Shown here one piece after another: positions 1 to 6,394 of a stretch of DNA of 6,633 nt; positions within the stretch are counted from its first letter, which is position 1; every line of letters begins with the position of its first letter. The notes below the pieces were generated by a model. That model ran no database searches. It saw only the letters and a list, made by a program, of their open reading frames with translations, and had not been told where the DNA came from. A program made the position numbers and the translations under genes. Source of the stretch: Pseudomonadota bacterium (GTDB lineage Bacteria; Pseudomonadota; Alphaproteobacteria; Rhizobiales; Hyphomicrobiaceae); contig JAKAXS010000164.1 in assembly GCA_021816505.1 (NCBI GenBank), forward strand, positions 1 to 6,633, in the 5' to 3' direction.

Positions 1-3000
1 GTTGATCACCAGCGTCTGGTGCGTCTCGGCCAGGCCGATCTCCCACGGCGAACCCGCATGCTTGATCGACGTCAGCGGCGAGGCGCCCGTGCCGCCTTCG
101 AAGCCCGAGATCGTCACGTGATCCGCGCGCGCCTTGGCGACGCCGGCGGCAACAGTGCCCACGCCGATTTCTGAAACGAGCTTCACCGAAACGGCGGCGG
201 CGGGGTTCGTGTTCTTCAGGTCGAAGATCAGCTGTGCGAGGTCTTCGATCGAATAGATGTCGTGATGCGGCGGCGGCGAAATCAGGCCCACGCCCGGCGT
301 CGAGTGCCGGACCTTGGCGATCGTCGCATCCACCTTATGGCCGGGCAGCTGTCCGCCCTCGCCGGGCTTGGCACCCTGCGCCATCTTGATCTGGATCATG
401 TCGGAGTTGACGAGGTACTCCGTCGTCACGCCGAAGCGCCCGGACGCCACCTGCTTGATCGCTGAGCGCATGCTGTCGCCGTTCGCCATCGGCTTGTAGC
501 GATCGGCCTCCTCGCCGCCCTCGCCGGTGTTCGACTTGCCGCCGATGCGGTTCATCGCCACCGCCAGCGTGGTGTGGGCCTCGCGCGAGATCGAGCCGTA
601 GCTCATCGCACCCGTGGCAAACCGCTTCACGATGTTTGCCGCCGGCTCCACCTCGTCGAGGGGCACGGCCTCGCGGCCCATCTCTTCGGCCGAGCGAAGG
701 CGGAACATGCCGCGCATCGTCATCAGCTGCTCGGACTGGTCGTCGATCGCCTTCGAGAAATCGCGGAACTTCTGCGGAACCTTGCCGCTCTTCGCATCGT
801 CGTTGTCGGTCGCGCGCACGGCGTGCTGCAGGTCGGCCACGACGCCGGGCCGCCACATGTGGGCTTCGCCGCGAATGCGGAAGGCATATTCGCCGCCGAC
901 TTCGAGCGAATTCGCCAGCACCGGCACGTTGCCGAACGCAGCCGTGTGCCGTTCCACCGTCTCACGCGCGATCTCGCGCAGGCCCACGCCCTCGATCTGG
1001 GTGTGCGTTCCGGTGAAGTACTTCTTCACGAAGCTCGTCTTCAGGCCGACGGCATCGAAGATCTGCGCGCCGCAGTACGACTGATAGGTGGAGATGCCCA
1101 TCTTGGCCATCACCTTCAGGATCGCCTTGCCGATGGCCTTGATGTACTTCTTCTTCACGTCTTGCGGATCGAGATTGTCGCCCAGCTCCGGCGCCATCTG
1201 CTCCAGCGTTTCGAACGCGAGATACGGATTGATCGCCTCCGCGCCGTAGCCGGCGAGCGTGCAGAACTGATGCACCTCGTTGGCCTCGCCCGTCTCCACC
1301 ACGAGACCGACCGACGTCCGCAGCCCCTGCTTGATCAGGTGGTGATGCACGGCCGACGTCGCCAGCAGCGACGGGATCGCAATGCGATCGGGGCCGCATG
1401 CGCGGTCGGACAGGATGATGATGTTGTAGTCCTGCGAGCGCACGGCCTCTTCGGCCTCCGCGCACACGCAGTCGAGCGCCGGCCCCATGCCCGATGGGCC
1501 ACGCTCGGCGGGGTAGGTCATGTCGAGCGTGATGGACGAGAAGTGGTTGTCCTTCACCTCGCCGATCTGGCGGATGCGTTCCAGATCCTCGTTCGTCAGG
1601 ATCGGCTGGACCACTTCCAGCCGCTTCACCTTCGAGGTGCCTTCCAGATCGAGGATGTTCGGGCGCGGACCGATGAACGACACGAGGCTCATGACGAGCT
1701 CTTCGCGGATCGAGTCGATCGGCGGGTTCGTCACCTGCGCGAAGTTCTGCTTGAAGTAGGTGTGCAGCAGCTTCGACTTCGACGACAGCGCCGAGATCGG
1801 CGTGTCCGTGCCCATCGAGCCGATGGCTTCCATGCCCGTCGACGCCATCGGCGTCATCAGCAGCTTCAGGCTTTCCTGCGAGTAGCCGAATGCCTGTTGC
1901 ATATCGAGCAGCGACACGTTCGATTTGCGCACGGTGGATTTCTTGGCGAGCGGCAGGTCGGAGACCATGATCTGCGTGCGCTTCACCCAGTTGTCGTAGG
2001 GATGCAGCGCCGTGATTTCCGCCTTCAGCTCCTCGTCGGAGATGATGCGGCCCTTCTCCAGGTCGATCAGCAACATCTTGCCGGGCTGCAGGCGCCACTT
2101 GCGGACGATGTTCTCTTCCGCCACCGGCAGCACGCCGGATTCCGACGACATGATCACCTTGTCGTCACGCGTCACGAGATAGCGCGCAGGGCGCAGGCCG
2201 TTGCGGTCCAGCGTGGCGCCGATCTGCCGGCCGTCGGTGAAGGCCATGGCGGCAGGGCCGTCCCACGGCTCCATCAGGCATGCGTGATACTCGTAGAAGG
2301 CACGCCGGTTGGCATCCATCTGCGGATTGCCGGCCCACGCCTCGGGGATCAGCATCATCGCGGCGTGCGACAGCGAGTAGCCGCCCATCACCAGGAATTC
2401 GAGCGCGTTGTCGAAGCACGCGGTGTCGGACTGCCCCTCGTAGGAGATCGGCCACAGCTTCGAGATGTCGTCGCCGTAGAAGGGTGACGATACCGAGGCC
2501 TGCCGCGCCGCCATCCAGTTGACGTTGCCGCGCAGCGTGTTGATCTCGCCGTTGTGCGCCACCATGCGATAGGGATGTGCCAGCTTCCACGAGGGGAACG
2601 TGTTCGTGGAGAAGCGCTGGTGCACCAGCGCGAGCGCGGAAATGCAGCGCGGGTCCGACAGGTCCTTGTAGTACGCCTTCACCTGGTACGAGAGGAACAT
2701 CCCCTTGTAGACCAGCGTGCGCGACGACAGGCTCACCGTGTAGTGGCCGATATCGCGGCCCTTGTAGGCGTTGTGAACGACGTTGGAGACGACCTTGCGC
2801 GCCAGGAACAGCTTACGCTCGAAGTCGTCCTGACTCATGCCCTTCGGCCGGCCGATGAAGATGTGGCGGTGCACCGGCTCCGTCGCCATGACGAGTTCCG
2901 ACATCGTCGAGCTGTCGACGGGAACGGACCGCCAGCCCAGCAACGGCAAGCCTTCTTCGCGCAGGACGCGCGCCCACACCGTCTCGCAGTGCGCGCGCAA

Positions 3001-3336
3001 GCGTTCGTCCTGCGGCATGAAGCAATGGCCGACTGCGTAGTGGTTCGGCTCAGGCAGCGCGAATCCGAGCGCCTTGCACTCCGCGCTCAGGAAGGCATGC
3101 GGAATCTGAATCAGAATGCCGGCGCCATCGCCCGAGAGCGGATCGGCGCCCACGGCACCGCGATGCTCGAGGTTTTCGAGAATGTGCAGGGCATCCGAGA
3201 CGATCTGATGCGACTGGCGGCCTTTCATATCGGCGATGAAGCCGACGCCGCACGCGTCGCGCTCGAATGCCGGATCGAACAAGCCTTCCGCCTCCGGACG
3301 CTCATAGACCGTCATGCCCTGCCGGTTATCACTCAT
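1..3336 (-). CDS. gltB: Glutamate synthase (NADPH) large subunit, 3' end beyond the window
   Basis: GltB takes the amide of glutamine and transfers it to 2-oxoglutarate, giving two glutamates; it works in the cytosol with the NADPH-oxidising small subunit GltD. The minus frame is open from the ATG at 3336 to the window edge (1112 codons; the family is usually about 1500-1560). Residues 1-28 are a removable propeptide ahead of the nucleophile Cys29 in DACGVGFIA. The class II amidotransferase domain follows (to about residue 440), with HQRFSTNTFPSW at 239-250 and NGEINT at 262-267. After the central domain, the FMN-binding synthase domain begins near residue 890 (GAMSYGS at about 908-914, then GGKSNTGEGGE) and is cut at GLAETHQTLVIN. 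The three Fe-S cysteines and the beta-helix domain lie off-window. GAGG six bases before the ATG supports this start; Met8 is a weaker alternative. No frameshift is seen. gltD may follow off-window. Confidence 0.97.
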   Translation of the reverse strand, partial: MSDNRQGMTVYERPEAEGLFDPAFERDACGVGFIADMKGRQSHQIVSDALHILENLEHRGAVGADPLSGDGAGILIQIPHAFLSAECKALGFALPEPNHYAVGHCFMPQDERLRAHCETVWARVLREEGLPLLGWRSVPVDSSTMSELVMATEPVHRHIFIGRPKGMSQDDFERKLFLARKVVSNVVHNAYKGRDIGHYTVSLSSRTLVYKGMFLSYQVKAYYKDLSDPRCISALALVHQRFSTNTFPSWKLAHPYRMVAHNGEINTLRGNVNWMAARQASVSSPFYGDDISKLWPISYEGQSDTACFDNALEFLVMGGYSLSHAAMMLIPEAWAGNPQMDANRRAFYEYHACLMEPWDGPAAMAFTDGRQIGATLDRNGLRPARYLVTRDDKVIMSSESGVLPVAEENIVRKWRLQPGKMLLIDLEKGRIISDEELKAEITALHPYDNWVKRTQIMVSDLPLAKKSTVRKSNVSLLDMQQAFGYSQESLKLLMTPMASTGMEAIGSMGTDTPISALSSKSKLLHTYFKQNFAQVTNPPIDSIREELVMSLVSFIGPRPNILDLEGTSKVKRLEVVQPILTNEDLERIRQIGEVKDNHFSSITLDMTYPAERGPSGMGPALDCVCAEAEEAVRSQDYNIIILSDRACGPDRIAIPSLLATSAVHHHLIKQGLRTSVGLVVETGEANEVHQFCTLAGYGAEAINPYLAFETLEQMAPELGDNLDPQDVKKKYIKAIGKAILKVMAKMGISTYQSYCGAQIFDAVGLKTSFVKKYFTGTHTQIEGVGLREIARETVERHTAAFGNVPVLANSLEVGGEYAFRIRGEAHMWRPGVVADLQHAVRATDNDDAKSGKVPQKFRDFSKAIDDQSEQLMTMRGMFRLRSAEEMGREAVPLDEVEPAANIVKRFATGAMSYGSISREAHTTLAVAMNRIGGKSNTGEGGEEADRYKPMANGDSMRSAIKQVASGRFGVTTEYLVNSDMIQIKMAQGAKPGEGGQLPGHKVDATIAKVRHSTPGVGLISPPPHHDIYSIEDLAQLIFDLKNTNPAAAVSVKLVSEIGVGTVAAGVAKARADHVTISGFEGGTGASPLTSIKHAGSPWEIGLAETHQTLVIN

Positions 3337-3421
3337 CGTCGACCTCAAAGATGCCGTAAGTTCGCGCAAGGAGGTGGCGTATGTGTTTGATGCGGCAGCA
3401 GTTTTGCGAATAGCATTGCGC

Positions 3422-3444
3422 CGCAACGGTCCCGCACCGTCGCG
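3422..3444 (-). other. Hairpin in the gltB leader
   Basis: A 9-bp stem with a 5-base loop: CGCGACGGT pairs with ACCGTTGCG when read on the minus strand. One pair is G-U in minus-strand RNA but an A-C mismatch in plus-strand RNA, so the fold suits a transcript running towards gltB. It lies 86-108 bases upstream of the gltB start. No U-run follows, so a simple terminator is unlikely. Its role (attenuator, mRNA stabiliser or none) is unknown. Confidence 0.35.
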
Positions 3445-3460
3445 CATAAAGGACAGGATT

Positions 3461-3474
3461 GCTGACCTTTCAGC
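3461..3474. other. Short perfect inverted repeat upstream of gltB
   Basis: GCTGA-CCTT-TCAGC is a perfect 5-bp inverted repeat with a 4-base spacer, about 125 bases before the gltB start. It could be a regulator half-site pair or a small hairpin. I could not recognise a known operator, and no clear gltB promoter is visible in 3337-3605, so this is only a position to look at. Confidence 0.2.
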
Positions 3475-3537
3475 GAATTTCGCAGATTTTTCCAGGCGGC
3501 CCAAGGTGCTTTGCGGCATCAGTGCGGCGATGCGACA

Positions 3538-3567
3538 GCGGGCGGCAGCTCTAAAGCCGCCGCCCGC
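3538..3567 (-). terminator. Strong GC hairpin after hsp20, possible terminator
   Basis: On the minus strand GCGGGCGGCGGCT pairs with AGCTGCCGCCCGC across a UUAG loop, a 13-bp stem with one G-U wobble. The same position is an A-C mismatch in plus-strand RNA, so the helix is continuous only in a transcript coming from hsp20. It starts 39 bases past the hsp20 stop and lies ahead of gltB. There is no U-tract after the stem, so it may instead be a 3'-end stabiliser or act with Rho. Confidence 0.5.
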
Positions 3568-3605
3568 GCATTAACGTAAACGCGCTGGGAGTTCAGCCGG
3601 GCGTT

Positions 3606-4055
3606 TTAGTTGGCGAGCTGCTTCGCCTGCGTGTTGCCCGGGCTGATGGCGATCGTGCGCGGCTTCATGCGCTCGGGCAGATTGCGCTGCAGGTCGACGC
3701 TGAGAATGCCGTCCTTGAGGCTGGCACCTTTCACCTCGACGAAGTCTGCAAGCTGGAAGCGGCGCTCGAACGAGCGGGCGGCGATGCCGCGATGAAGATA
3801 CTGGCGCTCGCCATCCTCGGGCTTCTTCTCGCCCTTCACCGATAGCGACGTGTCCTTCACCTCGATATTGATCTCGTCTTCGGCAAAGCCGGCGACGGCC
3901 ATCGTGATGCGATACTCGTTATCGGCAACGCGCTCGATATTGTACGGCGGATATCCGCCTTCGCTTTCAAAGCCGGCCGCGCTGTCGAACAGCTGGGCAA
4001 GGCGATCAAAGCCGATGGTGGAGCGATAGAGGGGAGCAAAGTCGACGTGTCGCAT
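3606..4055 (-). CDS. hsp20: Small heat-shock protein, Hsp20/IbpA family
   Basis: An ATP-independent holdase chaperone that binds unfolding proteins in the cytosol and passes them to DnaK/ClpB. The 149-residue product resembles E. coli IbpA (137 residues) along its length: the N-terminal arm MRHVDFAPLYRSTIGFDRL (1-19), then GGYPPYNIE (33-41) opening the alpha-crystallin domain, which runs to about residue 128 with MAVAGFAEDEI (52-62), YLHRGIAARSFERRFQL (86-102) and DGILSVDL (115-122). The C-terminal oligomerisation motif IxI is Ile135-Ala-Ile137. The ATG at 4055 is chosen because homology begins there and GGAGGA lies nine bases upstream; the frame is open to 4253, but that extension has no family similarity and covers the promoter and leader. 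An RpoH-like promoter and a ROSE-type leader precede the gene. It lies on the same strand as gltB but is separated from it by 269 bases and a hairpin, so it is probably transcribed alone. Confidence 0.95.
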   Translation of the reverse strand: MRHVDFAPLYRSTIGFDRLAQLFDSAAGFESEGGYPPYNIERVADNEYRITMAVAGFAEDEINIEVKDTSLSVKGEKKPEDGERQYLHRGIAARSFERRFQLADFVEVKGASLKDGILSVDLQRNLPERMKPRTIAISPGNTQAKQLAN

Positions 4056-4059
4056 GGGA

Positions 4060-4146
4060 ACATATCCTCCATGATGAGCGACATGTGATTGGTCCGCCCT
4101 TGCGGGGCCGGACCGGCTGATCGCGCACCCCATTTGGGCGTGCGCG
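4060..4146 (-). promoter_or_regulatory. ROSE-type RNA thermometer in the hsp20 leader
   Basis: Three hairpins follow one another in the minus-strand leader. Hairpin 1 (4146-4122) has the outer stem CGCGCAC/GTGCGCG and an inner CCC/GGG around AAAU. Hairpin 2 (4114-4091) has GGUCC/GGACC, then one bulged G and a further G-C-rich stem closed by CGCAA. Hairpin 3 (4086-4060) pairs ACAUGU-C-G-CUC with the Shine-Dalgarno strand GGAGGAUAUGU; G4079 is unpaired between C4080-G4066 and C4078-G4067. UCGCU opposite GGAGGA with a bulged G is the hallmark of ROSE elements of alphaproteobacterial and IbpA-type heat-shock genes. In that family the weak final hairpin melts at heat-shock temperature and frees the ribosome site. 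Seen: pairing, motif and position 5-9 bases ahead of the ATG. Inferred: temperature response. Confidence 0.85.
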
Positions 4147-4153
4147 AAGATGG

Positions 4154-4181
4154 ATTTAGGGGCCGCCATCGCCGTTTCAAG
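4154..4181 (-). promoter_or_regulatory. RpoH (sigma-32)-type promoter of hsp20
   Basis: The minus strand reads CTTGAAA (4181-4175), 12 bases, then CCCCTAAAT (4162-4154). This fits the heat-shock sigma pattern CTTGAAA / CCCCATnT at normal spacing, with a TA-containing -10 of the kind seen in rhizobia. Initiation about seven bases downstream, near 4147, would begin the transcript just before the first ROSE hairpin and give a leader of about 92 bases, an independent consistency check. No start site has been mapped. Confidence 0.75.
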
Positions 4182-4261
4182 AGGCGGCTGAGCCGAGGCC
4201 GTCAATGCGCCGATGCCACCCCCATGCGCCGCGCCATTTCTGATACGTCTCACCCTCCCCC

Positions 4262-4295
4262 CACGTCATGGCCGCCCTCCGAGGCGGCCATCCAG
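4262..4295 (+). repeat. Palindromic intergenic repeat, copy 1
   Basis: Copy of a 33-34-base unit: CACGTCATGGCCGCC, a loop CTCCGA, then GGCGGCCATCCAG. The core GGCCGCC/GGCGGCC forms a 7-bp stem. It resembles the short palindromes (CATGGCCGGG...CCCGGCCATCCAG) scattered between genes of Bradyrhizobium-like bacteria. Copy 2 faces it 31 bases away and copy 3 lies near the right end of the window. Confidence 0.85.
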
Positions 4296-4326
4296 AGCCA
4301 CAGATGAGACGTTGGAAACCGTGGCC

Positions 4327-4359
4327 CTGGATGGCCGGGTCAAGCCCGGCCATGACGTG
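4327..4359 (-). repeat. Palindromic intergenic repeat, copy 2 (inverted)
   Basis: Read on the minus strand: CACGTCATGGCCGGG, loop CTTGA, CCCGGCCATCCAG. It differs from copy 3 only by GG for CC on the left of the stem and CC for GG on the right, so base pairing is kept. The homology with copy 1 extends beyond the unit on both sides (GAGGGTG/CACCCTC and GTGGCC/GAGCCAC flanks), so 4251-4301 and 4321-4366 form one large imperfect inverted repeat. Confidence 0.85.
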
Positions 4360-4366
4360 AGGGTGG

Positions 4367-4719
4367 GGGCATTTCTGAGAAGCTTTGATCCGCTTGAGAC
4401 AACGAACGAAGCGCGAAACGCGACCAGCGCTTCCCGCCACGTGATCCAACAACACGGATGTATCCTCCGCAAAACGAATGCGGAAAATCACATCACGGCC
4501 GTTCTACCCAGTCACGTCGGATCAAAATGAAGGCGAAGGCACGGTTTTTGCGTGGTTGCCATCATGCCGCCGCGATGCATGCCGGCCACAAGTCCCTGTG
4601 CCGCAACGTGAAACCGAATCCCTTCATCCACCGTTCATGTCTGCGGGACCACGATCGGTTCCGCTTCGCGACGTGATGGGTTGGCACGGTTCGCGACAAC
4701 ACTTTGAGGAGGACTACCG
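4367..4719. other. Gene-free stretch between the repeat pair and the secreted-protein gene
   Basis: No reading frame here has both a ribosome site and recognisable protein sequence. Two small inverted repeats are visible: GAAGCGC/GCGCTTC at 4408-4433 (12-base loop) and TCCGC/GCGGA at 4466-4484 (9-base loop). Neither has a U-run or a known role. The right part holds a possible stress promoter (listed separately) and the leader of the next gene. Confidence 0.5.
4610..4635 (+). promoter_or_regulatory. Possible EcfG-type general-stress promoter
   Basis: GAAAC (4610-4614), 17 bases, CGTT (4632-4635). The alphaproteobacterial general-stress sigma factor EcfG recognises GGAAC-N16/17-CGTT; this site matches at the correct spacing with one mismatch in the -35. 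A start near 4642 would give a leader of about 80 bases to the ATG at 4720. The motif is short, so chance occurrence is possible. Confidence 0.4.
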
Positions 4720-5133
4720 ATGTCAGCGCGTGCGTTGGCGGCAACTGCATTTGCCGCGATCACCATGGCCGGGGCGGCGCCCCTGGCTGCTGCGGATCTC
4801 GATTATCCGGAGGACTACAGCTACAGCAAAACCGAACGCTACACGGAGCGCGTCACCACCCATCGCGACGATCGCTTCGAAGGCACTTGGGACGACCGTC
4901 GCGGGTGCCTTCCGCGTCACGCGATCCGTGATCGCCTGCGCGATGACGGCTGGCGTGATATCCAGCGCATCGAAGCGCGCGGCAGCAAAGTGTTCCTGAC
5001 GGCCGAGCGGCCGGACGGACGCCTCTATGACCTCAAGGTCGATCGCTGCAACGGCGACATCATCGACGCCCGCAAGTCACGCGACGGCGTCTATGGCGAA
5101 TACCGTCCGCGGGATCGCGACTACCGCTACTAA
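4720..5133 (+). CDS. Small exported protein with PepSY-like C-terminal region
   Basis: A 137-residue protein of unknown function. Residues 1-25 form a signal peptide: Arg4, then a hydrophobic alanine-rich stretch, and a likely signal peptidase I site after PLAAA (Asp26 first mature residue), so the product is probably periplasmic. Residues 27-60 are hydrophilic and rich in Tyr, Asp and Arg. The region 63-118 (CLPRHAIRDRLRDDGW ... GRLYDLKVDRCNGDIIDARK) has the helix-then-strands pattern of short PepSY-like proteins common in Hyphomicrobiales. Cys63 and Cys110 flank that region and could form a disulfide. The tail is charged and ends RDRDYRY. The start is well set by GAGGAGG at 4706-4712, seven bases before the ATG. 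It has no operon partner: the next gene begins about 100 bases downstream on the same strand, after an inverted repeat. The family assignment rests on sequence pattern only. Confidence 0.85.
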   Translation: MSARALAATAFAAITMAGAAPLAAADLDYPEDYSYSKTERYTERVTTHRDDRFEGTWDDRRGCLPRHAIRDRLRDDGWRDIQRIEARGSKVFLTAERPDGRLYDLKVDRCNGDIIDARKSRDGVYGEYRPRDRDYRY

Positions 5134-5164
5134 AACAGCGACGATTCTATAGCGTGGCCGCGCG

Positions 5165-5194
5165 CCGTGATACCTTGCATCGAGGGAATCACGG
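5165..5194. other. Inverted repeat between the secreted-protein gene and the hydrolase gene
   Basis: CCGTGAT (5165-5171) pairs with ATCACGG (5188-5194), with an inner CCT/AGG step. It begins 31 bases after the stop at 5133. No U-run follows on the plus strand, so it is either a weak or factor-dependent terminator or an operator for the hydrolase gene. It overlaps the upstream GTG (5167) that could otherwise extend the hydrolase, which argues against that start. Confidence 0.4.
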
Positions 5195-5235
5195 CCGCGG
5201 CCATGCTGTGTCCGCGTGCGGGGCTAAGAAACGCG

Positions 5236-6198
5236 ATGATGGATTTAGTTTCGCTTGCGAAAAACCCGGTCCCAGGTGGCGCGTTCGTCGGCGAGATGCC
5301 GGGCTTTGACGGGGCCATGTTGCGCTTCGCGCGCTGGGGTGCCACGCGCGGTCCGAGGCGCGGCACCGTCTGCCTCTTCCAGGGCCGCGGCGAATACATC
5401 GAAAAGTACTTCGAGGTGATTTCCGATCTTCGCCGCCGCGGTTTCGCCGTGGCGACGATCGACTGGCGCGGGCAGGGGGGCTCGGCGCGTCCGTTGCCGA
5501 ACCCGTCCAAGGGCCACGTCTGGGACTTCGCGGAGTTCGACAAAGACCTCTCGCGCTTCATGAAGGACGTCGTCCTGCCGGACTGTCCGCCGCCGTTCAT
5601 CGCGCTCGCGCATTCGATGGGTGGCGCCATCATGCTGCGCAACGCCGGCCGTCGCGGCTCGTGGTTCGAGCGCATGGTCCTATCGGCCCCGATGATTGCC
5701 ATCGACGATCGCAAGGCCGGCTATCCGGTATGGGCCGTCCGCACGTTCGCCGAAACCGCGTGTCTCGTCGGCTTCGGCTCAGCGTACGTGCCAGGCGGCA
5801 AAGATCTCCCGGCCGAGCGTCAAAGCTTTGACGAGAACGAGTTGACCTCGGACCGCGAACGCTTCGCCCGCAACAAGTCGGTGCTGGAGGTGGCGCCTCA
5901 ACTGGGCCTCGGCTCGGCGACGATCGGCTGGCTTCGTGCTGCCTATCGCGCAACCGGCAAGCTCCAGGCCGACGGCTACGCCGCGCGCTGCGAGGTGCCG
6001 ATGCTGCTGCTGGCCGCCGGAAACGACCGCATCGTGTCGACGCGCGCGATCGAGGAGTTCGGCGTTCGCCTGAAGATCGGCACGCACATTCTGTTACCCG
6101 GCGCGCGCCACGAAATTCTCCACGAGACCGACGCCATCCGCCAACGCTTCTGGGCCGCCTTCGACGCCTACCTCGGCGTCACCGAAGCCGCCGCGTAG
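5236..6198 (+). CDS. Alpha/beta hydrolase, lysophospholipase/monoacylglycerol lipase type
   Basis: A serine hydrolase of the alpha/beta fold (Hydrolase_4 / serine aminopeptidase S33 group, PldB-like), expected to cleave ester bonds of lysophospholipids or monoacylglycerols; the substrate is not proven. From the ATG at 5236 the protein has 320 residues, normal for the group. In order: MMDLVSLAKNPVPGG at the N-terminus, FQGRGEYIEKYFEV (oxyanion-loop region), ATIDWRGQGGS, KGHVWDFAEFDKDL, then the nucleophile elbow ALAHSMGG with Ser127, Asp264 in AAGNDRIV and His292 in GARHEILHE, completing the triad. The elbow has Ala in place of the first Gly of GxSxG, which still fits a small residue. No signal peptide or membrane segment is evident, so it is probably cytosolic. 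The start is uncertain: 5236 or 5239 fit the family N-terminus, whereas GTG 5167 and ATG 5203 add unrelated residues; no strong ribosome site is seen before any of them. Confidence 0.9.
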   Translation: MMDLVSLAKNPVPGGAFVGEMPGFDGAMLRFARWGATRGPRRGTVCLFQGRGEYIEKYFEVISDLRRRGFAVATIDWRGQGGSARPLPNPSKGHVWDFAEFDKDLSRFMKDVVLPDCPPPFIALAHSMGGAIMLRNAGRRGSWFERMVLSAPMIAIDDRKAGYPVWAVRTFAETACLVGFGSAYVPGGKDLPAERQSFDENELTSDRERFARNKSVLEVAPQLGLGSATIGWLRAAYRATGKLQADGYAARCEVPMLLLAAGNDRIVSTRAIEEFGVRLKIGTHILLPGARHEILHETDAIRQRFWAAFDAYLGVTEAAA

Positions 6199-6260
6199 CG
6201 CGCTACCGCCTCTTTCACCTCTACGCCTCCCTTCGACGGCACAACGCGATGCATCCGGCC

Positions 6261-6289
6261 TCTTCACCTCCCCTTGACGGGGAGGTCGC
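6261..6289 (+). repeat. GC-rich palindromic repeat, family 2, copy A
   Basis: A 29-base sequence identical to 6505-6533, centred on ACCTCCCC-TTGAC-GGGGAGGT (8-bp stem, 5-base loop). The tail GGGTGGGGTGAGG (6299-6311) is nearly complementary to the start of the C-rich element at 6395-6410, so 6261-6440 behaves as one larger composite inverted element. Similar C-rich palindromes occur between genes of many Hyphomicrobiales. Confidence 0.8.
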
Positions 6290-6394
6290 TCGGAGCGCGG
6301 GTGGGGTGAGGATCTTGGAGAACGGCCTCTGTTCAGCCGCGCGGTTTAGCGCGCGCAGCGGCACGGTTGCCTCCGAAAAAGCTGATCGCGCACG

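Noticed and set aside
574..2487. A 637-codon open frame on the plus strand opposite gltB
   Set aside because: It is antisense to a clearly coding gltB frame. High GC at third positions of gltB keeps the opposite strand free of stops; the predicted protein is Arg/His/Leu-rich with no recognisable domain.
4056..4253. Upstream extension of the hsp20 frame to an ATG at 4253
   Set aside because: It would translate the promoter and ROSE leader, and the IbpA-type N-terminus begins at 4055 next to a good ribosome site.
4177..4491. A 104-codon minus frame containing HVMAGLDPAIQ
   Set aside because: The recognisable part is the translation of the palindromic repeat; such frames are frequent artefacts wherever this repeat occurs.
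4478..4999. A 173-codon plus frame overlapping the secreted-protein gene
   Set aside because: It overlaps the gene at 4720 in another frame, lacks a ribosome site, and its composition is not protein-like.
5134..5165. A -10-like TATAGC near 5149 upstream of the hydrolase
   Set aside because: No -35 element at suitable spacing was found.
5167..5235. Extension of the hydrolase to GTG 5167 or ATG 5203
   Set aside because: The added residues do not resemble the family N-terminus, and the GTG lies within an inverted repeat; neither has a well-spaced ribosome site.
6195..6206. Perfect palindrome GTAGCGCGCTAC over the hydrolase stop codon
   Set aside because: Twelve bases, no U-run and no loop; it could be chance in GC-rich DNA and is not a terminator by itself.
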